The translations under genes were made by a program, and so were the position numbers. 64,000 bases of DNA, taken from assembly GCF_000208865.1 (NCBI RefSeq), contig NC_018391.1, positions 2,487,014 through 2,551,013 of the forward strand. Direction: 5' to 3'. Source of the stretch: Neospora caninum Liverpool. Taxonomy: Eukaryota; Apicomplexa; Conoidasida; Eucoccidiorida; Sarcocystidae. Under the pieces are notes generated by a model. That model saw only the letters and a list, made by a program, of their open reading frames with translations, had not been told where the DNA came from and made no database searches. How positions within the stretch are numbered: position 1 is the stretch's first letter; each line of letters starts with the position of its first letter. Shown piece after piece: positions 11,944-23,800 of this stretch.

Positions 11944-14753
11944 TCACCGGCCCTCGGCGCTCGACGCTCTGCTACCAGGCCTTCTCTGCAACGCGGCCGC
12001 TGCGCGCTGCTGCTGCGCCTCCGCCGCCCTCCGCAGCTGCTGGCAGCCGCGCCTGACCGTCTGCGACAAAACCGCGAGTCGACAGAGCGCGCAAACGCGC
12101 GATGAAGGCTAGACGATGCGCAGTCATACATTCTCTATATCGCCAACAACACACTCCTAGTTCACAGACACCCTGCGGCACTGCTTCCGCGGGAGACAGG
12201 CAGAGATGGATCGGCCGAGCGAAAGCTACGAAGAGCGAGAGACGCGAAAAAATGGATGGAGTCGCGAGAAAAAAGGGAGACGGCCCTGCGTCGACCTTTG
12301 CACCGCATCACGCGCGAAAGGCCCGTCGCGGCCTCTGTGGTGGGTGCGCGTCAGGCAAGCTTCGCGCCTGGTCGCCTTTGTCCGTGTGTTCACCGCCCGC
12401 CGCTCTCTGCCATGCAAGGCTTCTCACCATTCTCATCAAATCGTCAAAGTTCTCTCTGGCAGTGAACAAGTTCATCTCGAGAGTCGCGGAGAGCGGAATC
12501 TCCAGCTGGGCCTGAATCTGCTCGTGGAGTGGCAAATCCGAGGTCCGCGAAGCCGCCAATGTCGCCGCTTCTGCGCTCGGAAACTCAGCGTCGGGGTTGC
12601 ACATGTGCTGCTCCTCGAGGCCTCCTTTTCTGCGGTACGGGCCTTCTTCCGGGTGAAGGGCTGAATCCAGAAAAGGGAAAAAACAGGAGACGAAGCGGGT
12701 CACCGGCACAAACGCGTGCACAGCTCGGCCCTCTGCATTCGCACCTCCTTCCCAAATACATGGCAAGGGCCAAATCGTCATTCGAGGAGAGGTTCGAGTT
12801 CCCCGGTGTTCTCGTTATTTGCCTCTCTCCGAGCTGTTTTCTCGTGCACTTCTTCTCTCCCTCATCTTTCGTGTCCTCGATCCCGTCCACGCGACGTTTT
12901 CCTGCGTTCCGAGTCCGTCTCTCGCGATTCGAATTGTGCGTGTGAGTCTCGACTGTTCTACTTGTGCTATTTCTGTCGCCTCCTTCTCTGCTCCTGTCTG
13001 GCTCGGTAGGCCTCGATCCTCTCGAGCTTTCATGCGCGACGCGCACGGCCGTCCTCTTTGTGCCCGTTTCCCGTGTTCCTCCAGTTGTCGTCTGCGAGAG
13101 TGCCTGTCTTCGCGGCCTTCTCCGCTGTTCACCTCACCTTGCTGCTCGTCAAGAAAACTGATGATTCTGAAGGCGGTCTCTGTGTCTGTTTCTCGCAAGT
13201 CCACGCGACCGCTGGAGATGTACGGAACCTGGGAAAAAAGAAACAAGCGAGATTCGGGACGAACGCTGGACTCTTTAGAGTTTAGGGTTCCGCATTCAGG
13301 CACCGCCAGCTGCCGTAACTCGGACCGACGGATTCTTTCCACAAAAACGCACGGCCGGCTGCGCTCGGCACCTCGTGACCTACACAGCTAAACTCGGTTT
13401 TCGCGTCGTTTGTCGTTCGTGGGTAAGACGAGAGACGCAGGCGAGACGTGTACACGTCATTCATTGCGTTCTCGAGGGCCGACCCACAACGGACGAAAAG
13501 AAATGCATGCGCGCACAGCTACATTTGTATTGGTCTATTCTGAGGGGCTCGGCATTCGGAGTACGTATGAAGCGCGGTCACGCACGAGGCTTTGGCAGGA
13601 GACACCACACCACCAAAAATCTGTGCATGTGTCGAGATTGGAGTGTATGTACAGACACGATACCTATTTCTGGTGATAAGAGAGGAAGCGGTGTCCAGCG
13701 TACATTTGAAAAACCAAAATGGACAGCTCCGGCTCACCAGAATGCGACTGAGCTTCTTGACCCATTCGTTCGGGTCGGTCTCTGCCTCCTTCAAAATTTC
13801 CGTCAAGACGTCTTTGCTCGCCTCACGCTGCAGACACGCAGGGCACGGCCATGCACAAAACAGGCGGGCGAGTGACGATCTGTCATGGAAACACAAGAAT
13901 CAAAGCAGGCGTAACGCGGCAAGGCCAGGCATGGATGTGTCAGGGACCAAGCAAAAAACGACCGGTCGCGTGGCGCTGAGGGGAACTTGAGCACAAACAA
14001 AACGCGCCGCCTGGCACAGGTTCAGGCATGTAACGGTCTTGCATGTGAGTGGAAAATGTGAGTCGCTGATACATACGAAAAAAAAATCTACACAGCCAGC
14101 TCGCGAACTGCCGGAATAGGGAGGGGTGACGGGCCGTCGCCAATGGCGAGACAAGGCTGCGAAACTACACTAAAAAAAGAAGCGGAAACCGAGAAGAACA
14201 ACTCGCGTCTCGTTGGTATGACGCCGAGGCACACGAGAGAAACGTGAAGACGCCGGGAGAGGCGGGCGGGGAGGGAGGAGGCAGAAGAAAGGACTGTCTA
14301 GAGAATAGGAACTGAGAGGGCGAAACACTGGAATTCTTCCGTTTTGTTCCGACGACGCCGAGAGGATGTCTCTCAAGACGAAGAAGTGAATGAGCGCGAA
14401 AAGGAGAAAATGGAGGCGGAGCGACATAGAGTGGACTTCGGGTTCTGCTTGCTTACGAGTGCTGGGCGAAGATAGAGGAAAGAAGTCAAGACGCGGACTT
14501 TGAGTGGCGTGGACAGCATGATGAATCGCTGGTGTATGTAAACCAGAAGCGCAGGCGTTAACAGTCGAGCTGCATGGCAGGACGACCAGTTGTCCTTAAT
14601 ACTTCGTAGATATGCAATATACCTGCTGCTGAGGGCCTCATCTCTGGCCAGGTTAGCTGTTCCTGTCACCGAGCCCCCCTTCATCTGCGTTTCGCCTTCC
14701 TCTTGGCCGGCCTTCTCACTCCCGCCCGCCGTGCTTCCTTCTTCCGCCTCCAT
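11944..14753 (-). CDS. Conserved-looking hypothetical protein, ~216 aa, 5 exons
   Basis: A multi-exon minus-strand gene I do not recognise. Exons, in transcript order: 14753-14623 (ATG in TCAAATGGAG), 13816-13738, 13228-13138, 12660-12428 and 12060-11944 (TGA). Exons 3 to 5 have strong pyrimidine-tract acceptors, and their phases match exactly. The exon 1/2 junction is uncertain: the best acceptor in front of exon 2 (after 13827) is out of phase with the exon 1 donor, so I used an in-phase AG 11 bases further in; a small extra exon is possible. The protein has an acidic start, an amphipathic helical region (DVLTEILKEAETDPNEW), then RIISFLDEQQG, and ends in an Arg/Gln/Ala-rich probable coiled coil. 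No catalytic motif is seen. A helical subunit of some complex is a guess. It is divergent from the RPL9 gene. Confidence 0.6.
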
Positions 14754-15595
14754 TTGAAAGAATCGGAAAGAATGACGAGCGCCGGAACGCTTTCGACAGC
14801 AGGAAGACGGAGAAGGGGAACACCCGCTTACCAAAAGGGGACAGGGACGGCCGCCAACAGGCTAACTTATAAGAGACGGTCAGAGGAAGAGCTGGACAGC
14901 CATAAAACCAGTCAGCCGAGTGTGCGCACAACGCGACAAGAAGTACGGAGCCTGGCATGGAGCTGACAGCCTGTCCATTACGTCAGATTCTGTGTGTTGA
15001 CATGGTCAGAACAAACTTCGCAACGTACGTCGCAACCTTAAGCCGAGTCAGTGGGAAGGTGAAGCGGGAAAGAATCGAAACGAAGCCGCCATCTTCTTGT
15101 CTCCAGCGAACTCAGAAGCGTGGCCTGTCTTCCAGGCCTCGCGGCGTTAATCCGGGGTGTACATCGCTTGCACACCAAACAGTGGAGTGTTTTACGGAGA
15201 AGCGCTTAAAACTCAAGCGAAAAAAGCGCGTAAGGGAGCTTGGGCCCTCTCTATTCGCGGTATTTTGACGCCTTTGCACACTCCTCTGGTCTTGGGTTCA
15301 GCCTACCGCAGTTCGAACCCTTCAGGCAGCGCCTGCACGAGCGCGGCGTGTCTCGCCTCCCTCGGGACAGCCTGGACGGCTGGAACAAACGGGGAAATGG
15401 CCGCCAAAAAGGTGGGTGTCGTTCTGTTCTGTGTGTGCGGCGATGCTCTCTGGATGATCGCGACCCACTCCAGTTTTTTCCAGCCTGCGGCTTCCCAGGA
15501 AAAGGGACTCCAGACTCGCCTTTTTCTCTGCGGCCTCAGCGCAACGCGCAATTTTCGACACTGTGCGCAAAGCGCGCTCCGGACTGGCCACGCCG

Positions 15596-15610
15596 TCGGC
15601 TTATCTTCGG
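15596..15610 (+). promoter_or_regulatory. TRP-1-like ribosomal-protein promoter motif
   Basis: TCGGCTTATCTTCGG differs at one base from the TRP-1 motif (TCGGCTTATATTCGG) described for Toxoplasma ribosomal-protein gene promoters, as I recall it. It lies about 335 bases upstream of the RPL9 start codon. Confidence 0.75.
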
Positions 15611-15687
15611 GTAGCTCCCCAGAAGAATTTTTCGGGCGCGTGGGGTTGACGGAAAAAAGACGAGAGAAGAAGAGCGTGCTTGCCGAC

Positions 15688-15695
15688 TGCATGCG
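15688..15695 (+). promoter_or_regulatory. TRP-2 motif (YGCATGCR)
   Basis: TGCATGCG matches the TRP-2 element found with TRP-1 in Toxoplasma ribosomal-protein promoters; GCATGC is also a known ApiAP2-type site. It lies 78 bases downstream of the TRP-1-like motif and 250 bases before the RPL9 ATG. GCATGC alone is common across this window, so the pairing is the informative part. Confidence 0.7.
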
Positions 15696-15944
15696 GCCGT
15701 GAAGTGTAGGTTGCTAGGACCCCTGCTAAATTTCCAGGGTGCGGGGCAACTAAGAGGTCTCTCTCCTTCGCGTCGTCTTCTCTCCGCGCTGTTCGCTCGG
15801 TTGGCCTCGTTCTTCCTCCACAGACACTTCTCGACGCGACTCCGCAGGGACTCCGAGCCCGTTGTACTTTTTTTCCTGTCTTTTTGTCGGTTCGCGTTTC
15901 CCCTCGGCTGCCGACTCGTCCCTCTCTCCCGCCCCGTCGCCACC

Positions 15945-18411
15945 ATGAAGTCTGTGTATGCCTCTGAGACTATCACCATCCCTGCGGGAGGTAAGTTTGT
16001 CAAAGAATTGCGATAGGGCGATTCGCCGAGGAAAAATGCGTGAACTTTTTCATGCCTAGCCTTTGAGGAAGAGTTGCCATTTTTTCTGCGGGTTCCGGGA
16101 CCTCGTTTTTTGTCCTCCCGCATGTATGTAGATGTGCCCCGACCCCTAGGAAAGCGGCAGAACACACTGGGGGAAAATGCGCCAAGAGCATAGGACTCTG
16201 GTCATTCAGACCCAAACTGGCAAAGCGGAAGTGTTTCCATCGCCACTTGGGAAGCGAAGCAGCTGCATTTTAGAGATCTTCGCTGGTCATGGAGGGGCGT
16301 TGAACAGGGAAGAGGGGTGGCCGCTCCTTCCTCTGGCCGCTCTCGCCTCCGCTTTTTGGGTCAGCTGTGTCTGATCTGCGTCAATTATATGCATGCTTTG
16401 CTGTCGTTAAAACTCGTCGTCTGAGCCCCGCTTCTTGCCTTTCGGTGCGCATCTTCCAATTTTTTGGAGGCAGGATGCGCAGAAAATGCGAAAAGTTGTA
16501 GCTGATGCTCGGCGAGGGGGGACAGGGTAGGCAGTGTCGGTACTCCGAAGGCGTTTTTAGTCTCGCGCCCGGAATACGGCAGGCCCTCGTCAGGGACGGC
16601 GGCGCTTCGTGTTGAATATGTGTGGCTGCCGGTTGTCACATTCTTCTCCAGTGTCACGAGTGTGCGGCTTCTTCCCGCAAAAGCCGAATGTGTTTCTGTT
16701 CGCACTTGGATTCGTTTGTAGCACACGAACGTCTGTGTGTGGGTGTCCTGATCTCGGGTTTGAGGGTGGACACAGAGCGGGAAAGACAAAGGGCAAATTT
16801 GCGGCGAGTCTCTTCATGTGCTTATGTTGCTTGCATAAGTGTAGACATGCTGTGACCGCTGTCTGAACCATGAGCGAAACAAGTGCGACGCGGCACGATG
16901 TGGAAACAGGACGCTTTCAGGGACCGTAGGAAAGTCAGTCCGTTTCTGAGGTGCTCGCGAGGAACGAAGTGGCATAGATGGCCTGTGTTTTCGTGGCAAC
17001 ACGAAAGCCGCTACGGCTTTGGAAACCTCCACTTCTACGTAGGGTGTCTGTACAGTTCCGGGGTTGCGAACAGTTTGTTCTGCGCGTCTGTGACCAGTTA
17101 CCTGTGTCTGGTGGAGGGAGGTTAGAGTTGAACGGGCCCGACGAGACCCGAACGATTGCAGAAAACGGAATTGTGACAAAATGCAGGGCGTGTATTTGAT
17201 CTATCTGTATAAATAATTCGTACAGAGAAGTAGTGGAGAGCAAAGAGGCTGGGGGAAACATCTGCAGGCGTTTCTTCTCTTGGAGGTGTCGACATATGTC
17301 TCCAACGATCAAAAAGTCGCTGTGCAGATTGCTGCGTGGCGATGGTTTTTGCGAGGCGTCTCGCTCCCGGCGCGGGTGGAAGAGGCATCTTTGCTGTCCG
17401 GTTTTGTTGTTTATCTGCAGTCACGGTGGATGTGAAGTCGCGGGTGGTGACGGTGAAAGGCAAGTATGGCGAAATCACGCGTGCGTTCCGCCATCTCCCC
17501 GTCGACATCCAGAAGACCAAGTCGGGGAACCGACTGAAGGTCGAGATGTGGTACGGAACCTGCAGAGACCTCAGCTGCATCCGCACGCTGTGCTCCCACA
17601 TCAAGAACATGTTCACTGGTGTGATGAAGAAGTTCCAGTACAAGATGCGCTTCGTGTATGCGCATTTTCCCATCAACGTGAACATCAGCGCCAACGGAAG
17701 CGTCGTCGAAATCCGCAACTTCTTGGGCGAGAAGCGCGTGCGAATCGTCAAGATGCTTCCGGGTGTCAAGTGTGAAAAGGCCACCAACGTTAAGGACGAA
17801 ATCGCGCTGACTGGAACGGACGTCGAGCTCGTCTCTCGATCAGGTACGGGCTTCCAAGAGGCGAACGCGAGGGGGTGTGGTCGGGCCGGCAAAAACATGT
17901 AACGGGCCCCAGATGATCTCTCAAGGGGAATAGATGTACCTGTGCATCTATGCAAAAATGCGTGCGTATGGCGCGGCAGCGTAGCAGTCGACACCTGGGT
18001 GGCAGAAGATAAACCGACGATGGCCGGTGTTGAGAACTAGACGACCCTCACGTAGACGTCTCTAGGCGACAGACGCACGCAGGTTTTGTGCGTGGATGCT
18101 TTCACGACGCCAAGTTGTTCGTCTTGATATTGCGGTTGCCTCCGCACCAGAGATGTGCCAGTGTTTAAGCGAGCGTCGATCGATACACAGATCTTGGGCA
18201 GCGCACGGAACTGCACAGTGCAGTGTGTTCACGCTCTCTCAGATCGTTTGTCTGCGGTCGCGCAACATGCAGCCACATGTGTCGGTGTTTCTGTTCGTGT
18301 ACTTCAGCGGCTTTGATCCACCAGTCGACCTTGGTCAGGAGAAAGGATATTCGTAAATTCTTGGACGGCATCTACGTGTCAGAGACGAGCACTGTGGAAC
18401 AGGACGCGTAA
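15945..18411 (+). CDS. RPL9: 60S ribosomal protein L9 (uL6), 3 exons
   Basis: Component of the large cytosolic ribosomal subunit, near the GTPase-associated region. Exons 15945-15990, 17421-17843 and 18308-18411 give 190 residues, the usual length for eukaryotic L9. The ATG sits in an excellent CACCATGAAG context after a pyrimidine-rich leader. The N-terminus [16 protein letters not shown], the [14 protein letters not shown] strand, the [18 protein letters not shown] core and the C-terminal [14 protein letters not shown] are diagnostic of the family; both uL6 domains are present. All junctions are GT..AG and in phase; intron 1 is long (1.4 kb). Upstream TRP-1-like and TRP-2 motifs point to co-regulation with other ribosomal-protein genes. 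Confidence 0.96.
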
Positions 18412-20823
18412 ATGACAGGAAGCAAGGGCCTGCTCTCTGCCGTTCTCTGCGTGTCTCACACGCTCCTCGATGTGTGTCCGTAAGGACAGAGGGATCGTTT
18501 GTGGGCTCAGCGAGAACACAGATAAGCTGCCTCCGCGTGTGTCGAGGATGAGGGAGAGAAGGAGCCGAAACTAGTTTACGTTTGCCTGTTTCCCTTGCGT
18601 CGTCCAAGAGTGCTTTTTTAGGTGGCAGCTTTTCCCAGCTTCGGCTTGGAGAAGGACTCCACTGGGCATGTTGGTATCGATGTTTCTGTCATCAACACGA
18701 CTTCTTTGCAACTGCCTCCTGGAACTAAACGTCGCATCAGTTGCGAGTGTGGTTAGAAAGCGAGCTCAGCAAGGCCCTTGCAGAGGCTCTTTTCGCTGCG
18801 GTGGCAGCGACACTCTACTTGTTTGTGACGCACGTTCTTTCACGCAGCGTTAGTTAGCAATCTTGCAGCTCCGCGGCAGAAACGGTGCCGTTAGTTTTCT
18901 CATTCTCCTCGTGGCCCCGTTACCGGAGTCCCGGTTGCGTGAGCCTGTCCGAGATGAGGTTCCTTCTCAGTAGAGAGGCAGCTGCTGTTTCCGTGTAGAA
19001 ATAGTAGCCAGGGAGACGAAGACACCGTACCGTTCTCGCTTACTCAGAACACGGGAAGTTTTGTTCTCCGAGCCGCAGTTTACGAACGCGGCAGTTCGGC
19101 GCTTCCAAATGAGTTTCATGGAGCAAGGCGCCGTCGCTAGGGCAGCGTTAGTATGTCGTGTGGGCCAAGCATCGTTGGCCAGTTTTTTTTTCCTCGGCGA
19201 ATGTGTGGCTTTCACACCGCGCGTAGACATTTCTCTGCTGTTGATCCCTCACGACGCCTCTGATGCGGATCTACACCTCACAGCCCCTCTGTGGAATGAC
19301 ACTGGGGCAGTTCGAAACAAACGTTCACTTGTGTTCCGTCTACGTTTACCCTGCGGGGGCGTCCAGAGGAAAGGCAGAAGAAATGGAACACAGTGGTAGA
19401 CCGTCTTTCTCTCTATGGAATGTGACGGAGTAATGCCACACAACAATGCCCTGACTCACCCCTCAGCACACCGCGGGTGCGAGTCTCACTCGTCGCACGT
19501 ACATTCGACACATATGGGAGAGGCATTCATTCCTCGCTGAATGCCAGGCGGTAAGCAACCTAGGAGCAAACTGTCTCGTGAAAAGGCCTCGACATATTTG
19601 CTGGCAATCCGAGGATCTCGGAGCAGCAACGTTGCTGTCTGACTGGGACCTGTTCGATCGAGCAGATGCTCACTACATCGCTGGTGCTACACATGCGTAA
19701 CCATTTTTTCCGGCAGACTCGAGGTGTAGGGGTCTCGACGAAAAGAGGATGGCCTGGTAACAGCTTTCACGGCACTGTATCTTTTGCTCCAGTCGAACAG
19801 ACTGGATCTTGCGATATTGGCGAAAGTACCAGAAGCGAAACGATGTTCGGCGACGTAATTACAGTGAACAGCCCTTTATCTCGTCTCAGTCTCCCTACGA
19901 GCACCGGTGTTCGTGTACGTGTCACAAATCCATCCCAGCCGATTCGTTTCGGATCAGAAAAGATGATCGAAACGCACGTCAGTGTCGCGTTCTTACGAAA
20001 CTTGTTCTTCATAGAGAAACACTGCTTCGTCACATGCATTGTGAGCGGCTACAGTCAGTGGTCTCTACCCCATCAGCTGTCAATGCTGGAACGGGGCCTT
20101 TTTCGGGCATCTTTGTAAGCCCCAGACAACAGTCTGCCATGACTGTAAGTAGAAACCTGTCGTACGTAAACAGTATTTTTGTAAAAGAAGGAAATACAGA
20201 AAGTTTTTTCTTGGATGTGCCTAGCTATTATCTCCTATTTAACGTGATAAAACTATCCACTAATTCCTCGAGCAAACAAAGCAGACATCATCTTACCTCC
20301 AGCAAGAGATGCCGCCAGTTCTGTGTGTTCGGGGGTGCGTACCTGTTTTTTCATTTTCGTCCTGAGCAAACGCGTGGGTGTCAACGAAACCTCTGTGAGG
20401 TTGCGGCGCTTAACCGAACAATATCCAATACGACAGTAGACGTTTCGCTGTTTGACTGAACGGCCTCGTTACCGGGCAGTCTAAAAGAAAAAATGTGGTT
20501 GCGTCTGCAGCCCCCTAGCGACTGTGCCGAACAGCCGTAGCTGGTGTGTTTTACCGTCATATCACATTATCCAAAATGGTAGCAGATCTAGCAGCAGAAG
20601 GGAGCTATACGCAGGCGGATAAGCACATCGCCGCACCGTAGCTTCTCTTGGAAGCCCACCCGATTCGGGATGTTTATACCTATCCTTGTTGCTGCCTACC
20701 TGCTAGGATTTTACCTATAGCCGCCCTGTCACTCTGTCCGTGGCCCGTTAACTCGCCTGTGCCTGCCGTTAAAATAAAGGCAGCTGCGCCCGGATCGGGC
20801 GAAATGAATGCTACTAGAACATC
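18412..20823. other. Intergenic region, RPL9 to EF-hand gene 1
   Basis: The 3' flank of RPL9 followed by the probable promoter and 5' untranslated region of the first EF-hand gene. Frames open between about 19666 and 20459 overlap one another, have no domain, and in the longer case no ATG start. Nothing else is recognised. Confidence 0.5.
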
Positions 20824-23800
20824 ATGGGCCTGTCTTGGGTTACGCGATACTCTTTCATCCGCTTCTTGCGTCACGCCGCGATCCAGGAAGCAAAGGTATG
20901 GGCAAGCGATTTCGAAAAAGGCAACAACGTGGGGAATGGCCCTCAGGAGAGTTCTTCGAAGAAACGGGTGGCGTAGATCATCTGAACACTTTGGCGATGG
21001 AGAGCAAGAGTATGAGCTCTTGGAGTACGAGCTGACGCAAAAGAGTCGAAGGGGCATTGCTATCATGTTATGCAGTTTGACCCCCCCCCCCCCTCTCCTC
21101 GTGTTTGGTTATTGTTAGTTACTCACATCTGGGCAAAATGAGGTGCGAGTAGCATTGTTTCAGATATCGTCTCGCTTCAACTCACATAGTACGGACTGTG
21201 AGCAGGTACTGGGTGCCTAGCCAACCTATACGCGAGCTATTCCCCAAAACTTCAAACGCGCTATCGTGGTCCACACTCCGGAGCAACAACACACCTACGA
21301 AAGAGGGGGACTCCTGTTGTCACGCCTGGTGAATCTACTTTTCTCCCCAGAGCCACATTTTCATCCGCAGAAGTCGGGAACGGTTCTTTTGACTGTGTTG
21401 TTGTATCGGCACACAGTGCAATCGTGGTTCTTGACAGCGGTGTGTGTGTCGATGCAGCAAGAAATCCTGCGTCGAACCATGGCCGAGACGCCAGGATTCG
21501 AGCCGCATTCGGCATTCAGTGCTCTCGATCGCGAACGAAAAGGATTTCTTTCTCGTGAGTACCTTTCTATCGTCACGGCTGCTGGCACGAATCATCCGTA
21601 CGCTTGTAGAGCGGGAGGGCAGTTTTCCACGAATAGCGTTATGATAGTGAGCCTTGTCGATGAAATTCCACGGGACACCCCTGTGAATGCTTTCTGCTTT
21701 TGCTATTTCAGTCCTATAACTGGTCAATTTTGTGCGGAAGCTGTCGCTCACTAGCATAGAACAACCCTCCCGTTGACACGCCACGTTTGTGTCGGCTTTT
21801 TCCTAGAGGACGACTTCAGTGTCTTTCTTAAGGCGAACGGACAACACTTCGCAGAGAATGACGTCGGCAACCTCCTCGAACGCCTCGATGTGAATGCGGA
21901 TGGCCGCGTTGGTGTTTACGAGTGAGTCTACTATTCTGACTGGTGGCTAGGACACGCGATTTAGCGTAGACAAGGCACAACATGAACACGTGGCAGGAGT
22001 ATTCTTCCGTGGTCGAGACGCGTTTGGAAATCGAAAACAATTACGTAAGAGGAGCTGAAAGGCCGCAGGAACACGCACTCGTCTGTCACTTGACTTGCTT
22101 TCCGCTGCTCTGTAGGCTGTTACGTGCTCCATGGAAAACGTTGGTTTATTTTCCCTGAATTGCCTTTTCTCTGACTGCAGCTTCGTCGCTGCTGTCATGC
22201 CGATGGATAAGCTTCCCCGATCAGTGGAAACAAGCCGAGGACAGCGAAAGGGCGCGGGTCTTGAAAAAGACGCAGCTGAGTGTCTCGCCCTCTTCTTGGC
22301 CTGCGAGATCAAGCTTCACGCAGACCACCGCCGGAGAATAAGCCTCCTGTTTGCACAGAGAGACTTCAACATACGTGAAGCCTTCGATCTGTTTGACTCG
22401 GATTTCACAGGCTTCATGCCTATGGGTATGAGCAATTCATGCGGAAGCGCCAGTCGTAGTCAGGAACGCTTTCCAGGGTCGTTTGCTCCTGTGTCGTTCC
22501 GGTGGCACGAATGTTGTGGTGTGAGCTCATTCTCATACATACGTCAGGGCTGATATCGTCTTTTCCGACTTCCGAAATACGATGAAGTGCTCGTAAGCAC
22601 AGAACCACCATCGGTTCCGTAGCCCACTTCCGTTTAGGAGACTTCTCCCCTCTTTTAATAGACCAGCCGACATAGGCTGTGGGTTTAAAGTGCCCCCATT
22701 CTTGTCGCGGTATGCGAAAAAGCAGACCAAGTCATCCGCCTGCTCGGTGTGTGGGCGCTCCGACGCCGGTGAAGGAATCAGTCGTTCTGAACAACCTGTG
22801 TATTTAGATTGAAGAGATTTTCTGTAGCGGAAGAATAGTAGTGAGGCGAGAATTGTAGACGCCGCCTTTCACGATAATGTTGTACCGGAAGATTACCCCG
22901 CTCCAGGGTGATATCTACTTGCCTTTCCGGCGCAGGTCAACTACTAGAGGTGTTCCAAGACCACGCCATGCCGCTGACGGAAGAAGAGGCAAAAGTGCTC
23001 TTCTCGCGATTCGACAGGTAGGGCCCCCACTCTGTTCTCCGCCATCGTGCTGCTGGTCTGGAACAAGTTTGGTCGACGCTCTTAAGCCGACGACCGGAAG
23101 CAAAATCCGTCATGCCCCCCCTATGGCAGCACAGTGGGCGTGTGCACCGTCTCTCGCCCCTCCCACGTTCTTTGATATCAGCATTCAGTCAGAACCGAAG
23201 CAGCTGCCTGCATTCATGAGATTCTAAGCTGGTCTTCGCCGATGTACACCTCTCGCGGTAAAGCATGTGGCCTGACCAGTTTGCAGTTCACAAGAGATGC
23301 CCTTCCCTTTTAAACGATATCCTGGTTCTTTTTAAGCAGAATGCTAGATCGATGCGTTTTTTCTTTGCGACTCAGGGACCGTGATGGCTTTCTTTCCTTC
23401 CCCGACTTCGCTGGCATCTTTTTCAGCCCCTGTGAGATGCGCAGATTGCGGCTTCCGGACTTCACCAATGTGACGCCACCACGATTGCTTTTTACGAACA
23501 TCAAACTTGAGACCATCCTCGGGCGAAACGTTGTAGACCTCCCCTTCGGCTATATGTGTGATAAACATGTTAGCCTGGAGGCTCAGCTGAAAAAGCGTAG
23601 ACCACGCCTTATCTCAGAACGACCGTTGGTGGATCCCGATGCCCTCGACACATTCGTAAGTAAGCTATCCAACGATCGCAAAAGCAGATCTTGTACAGTG
23701 TCCTCAGCACGTAAGAATAAACGGTGGGATGCCGAAACTGCGGGCGGTTGTTGTAACCGTGTCGATTCCCGTTCCTCTGTGTGGAGTTTGAGAGTTTCGG

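Noticed and set aside
11372..12112. 246-codon plus-strand Ser/Leu/Phe-rich frame
   Set aside because: It is a by-product of a long pyrimidine tract and is antisense to the last exon of the minus-strand gene.
19809..20459. 216-codon plus-strand frame upstream of EF-hand gene 1
   Set aside because: Starts at a non-ATG codon, overlaps another open frame, and has no recognisable feature; more likely 5' untranslated or intergenic DNA.
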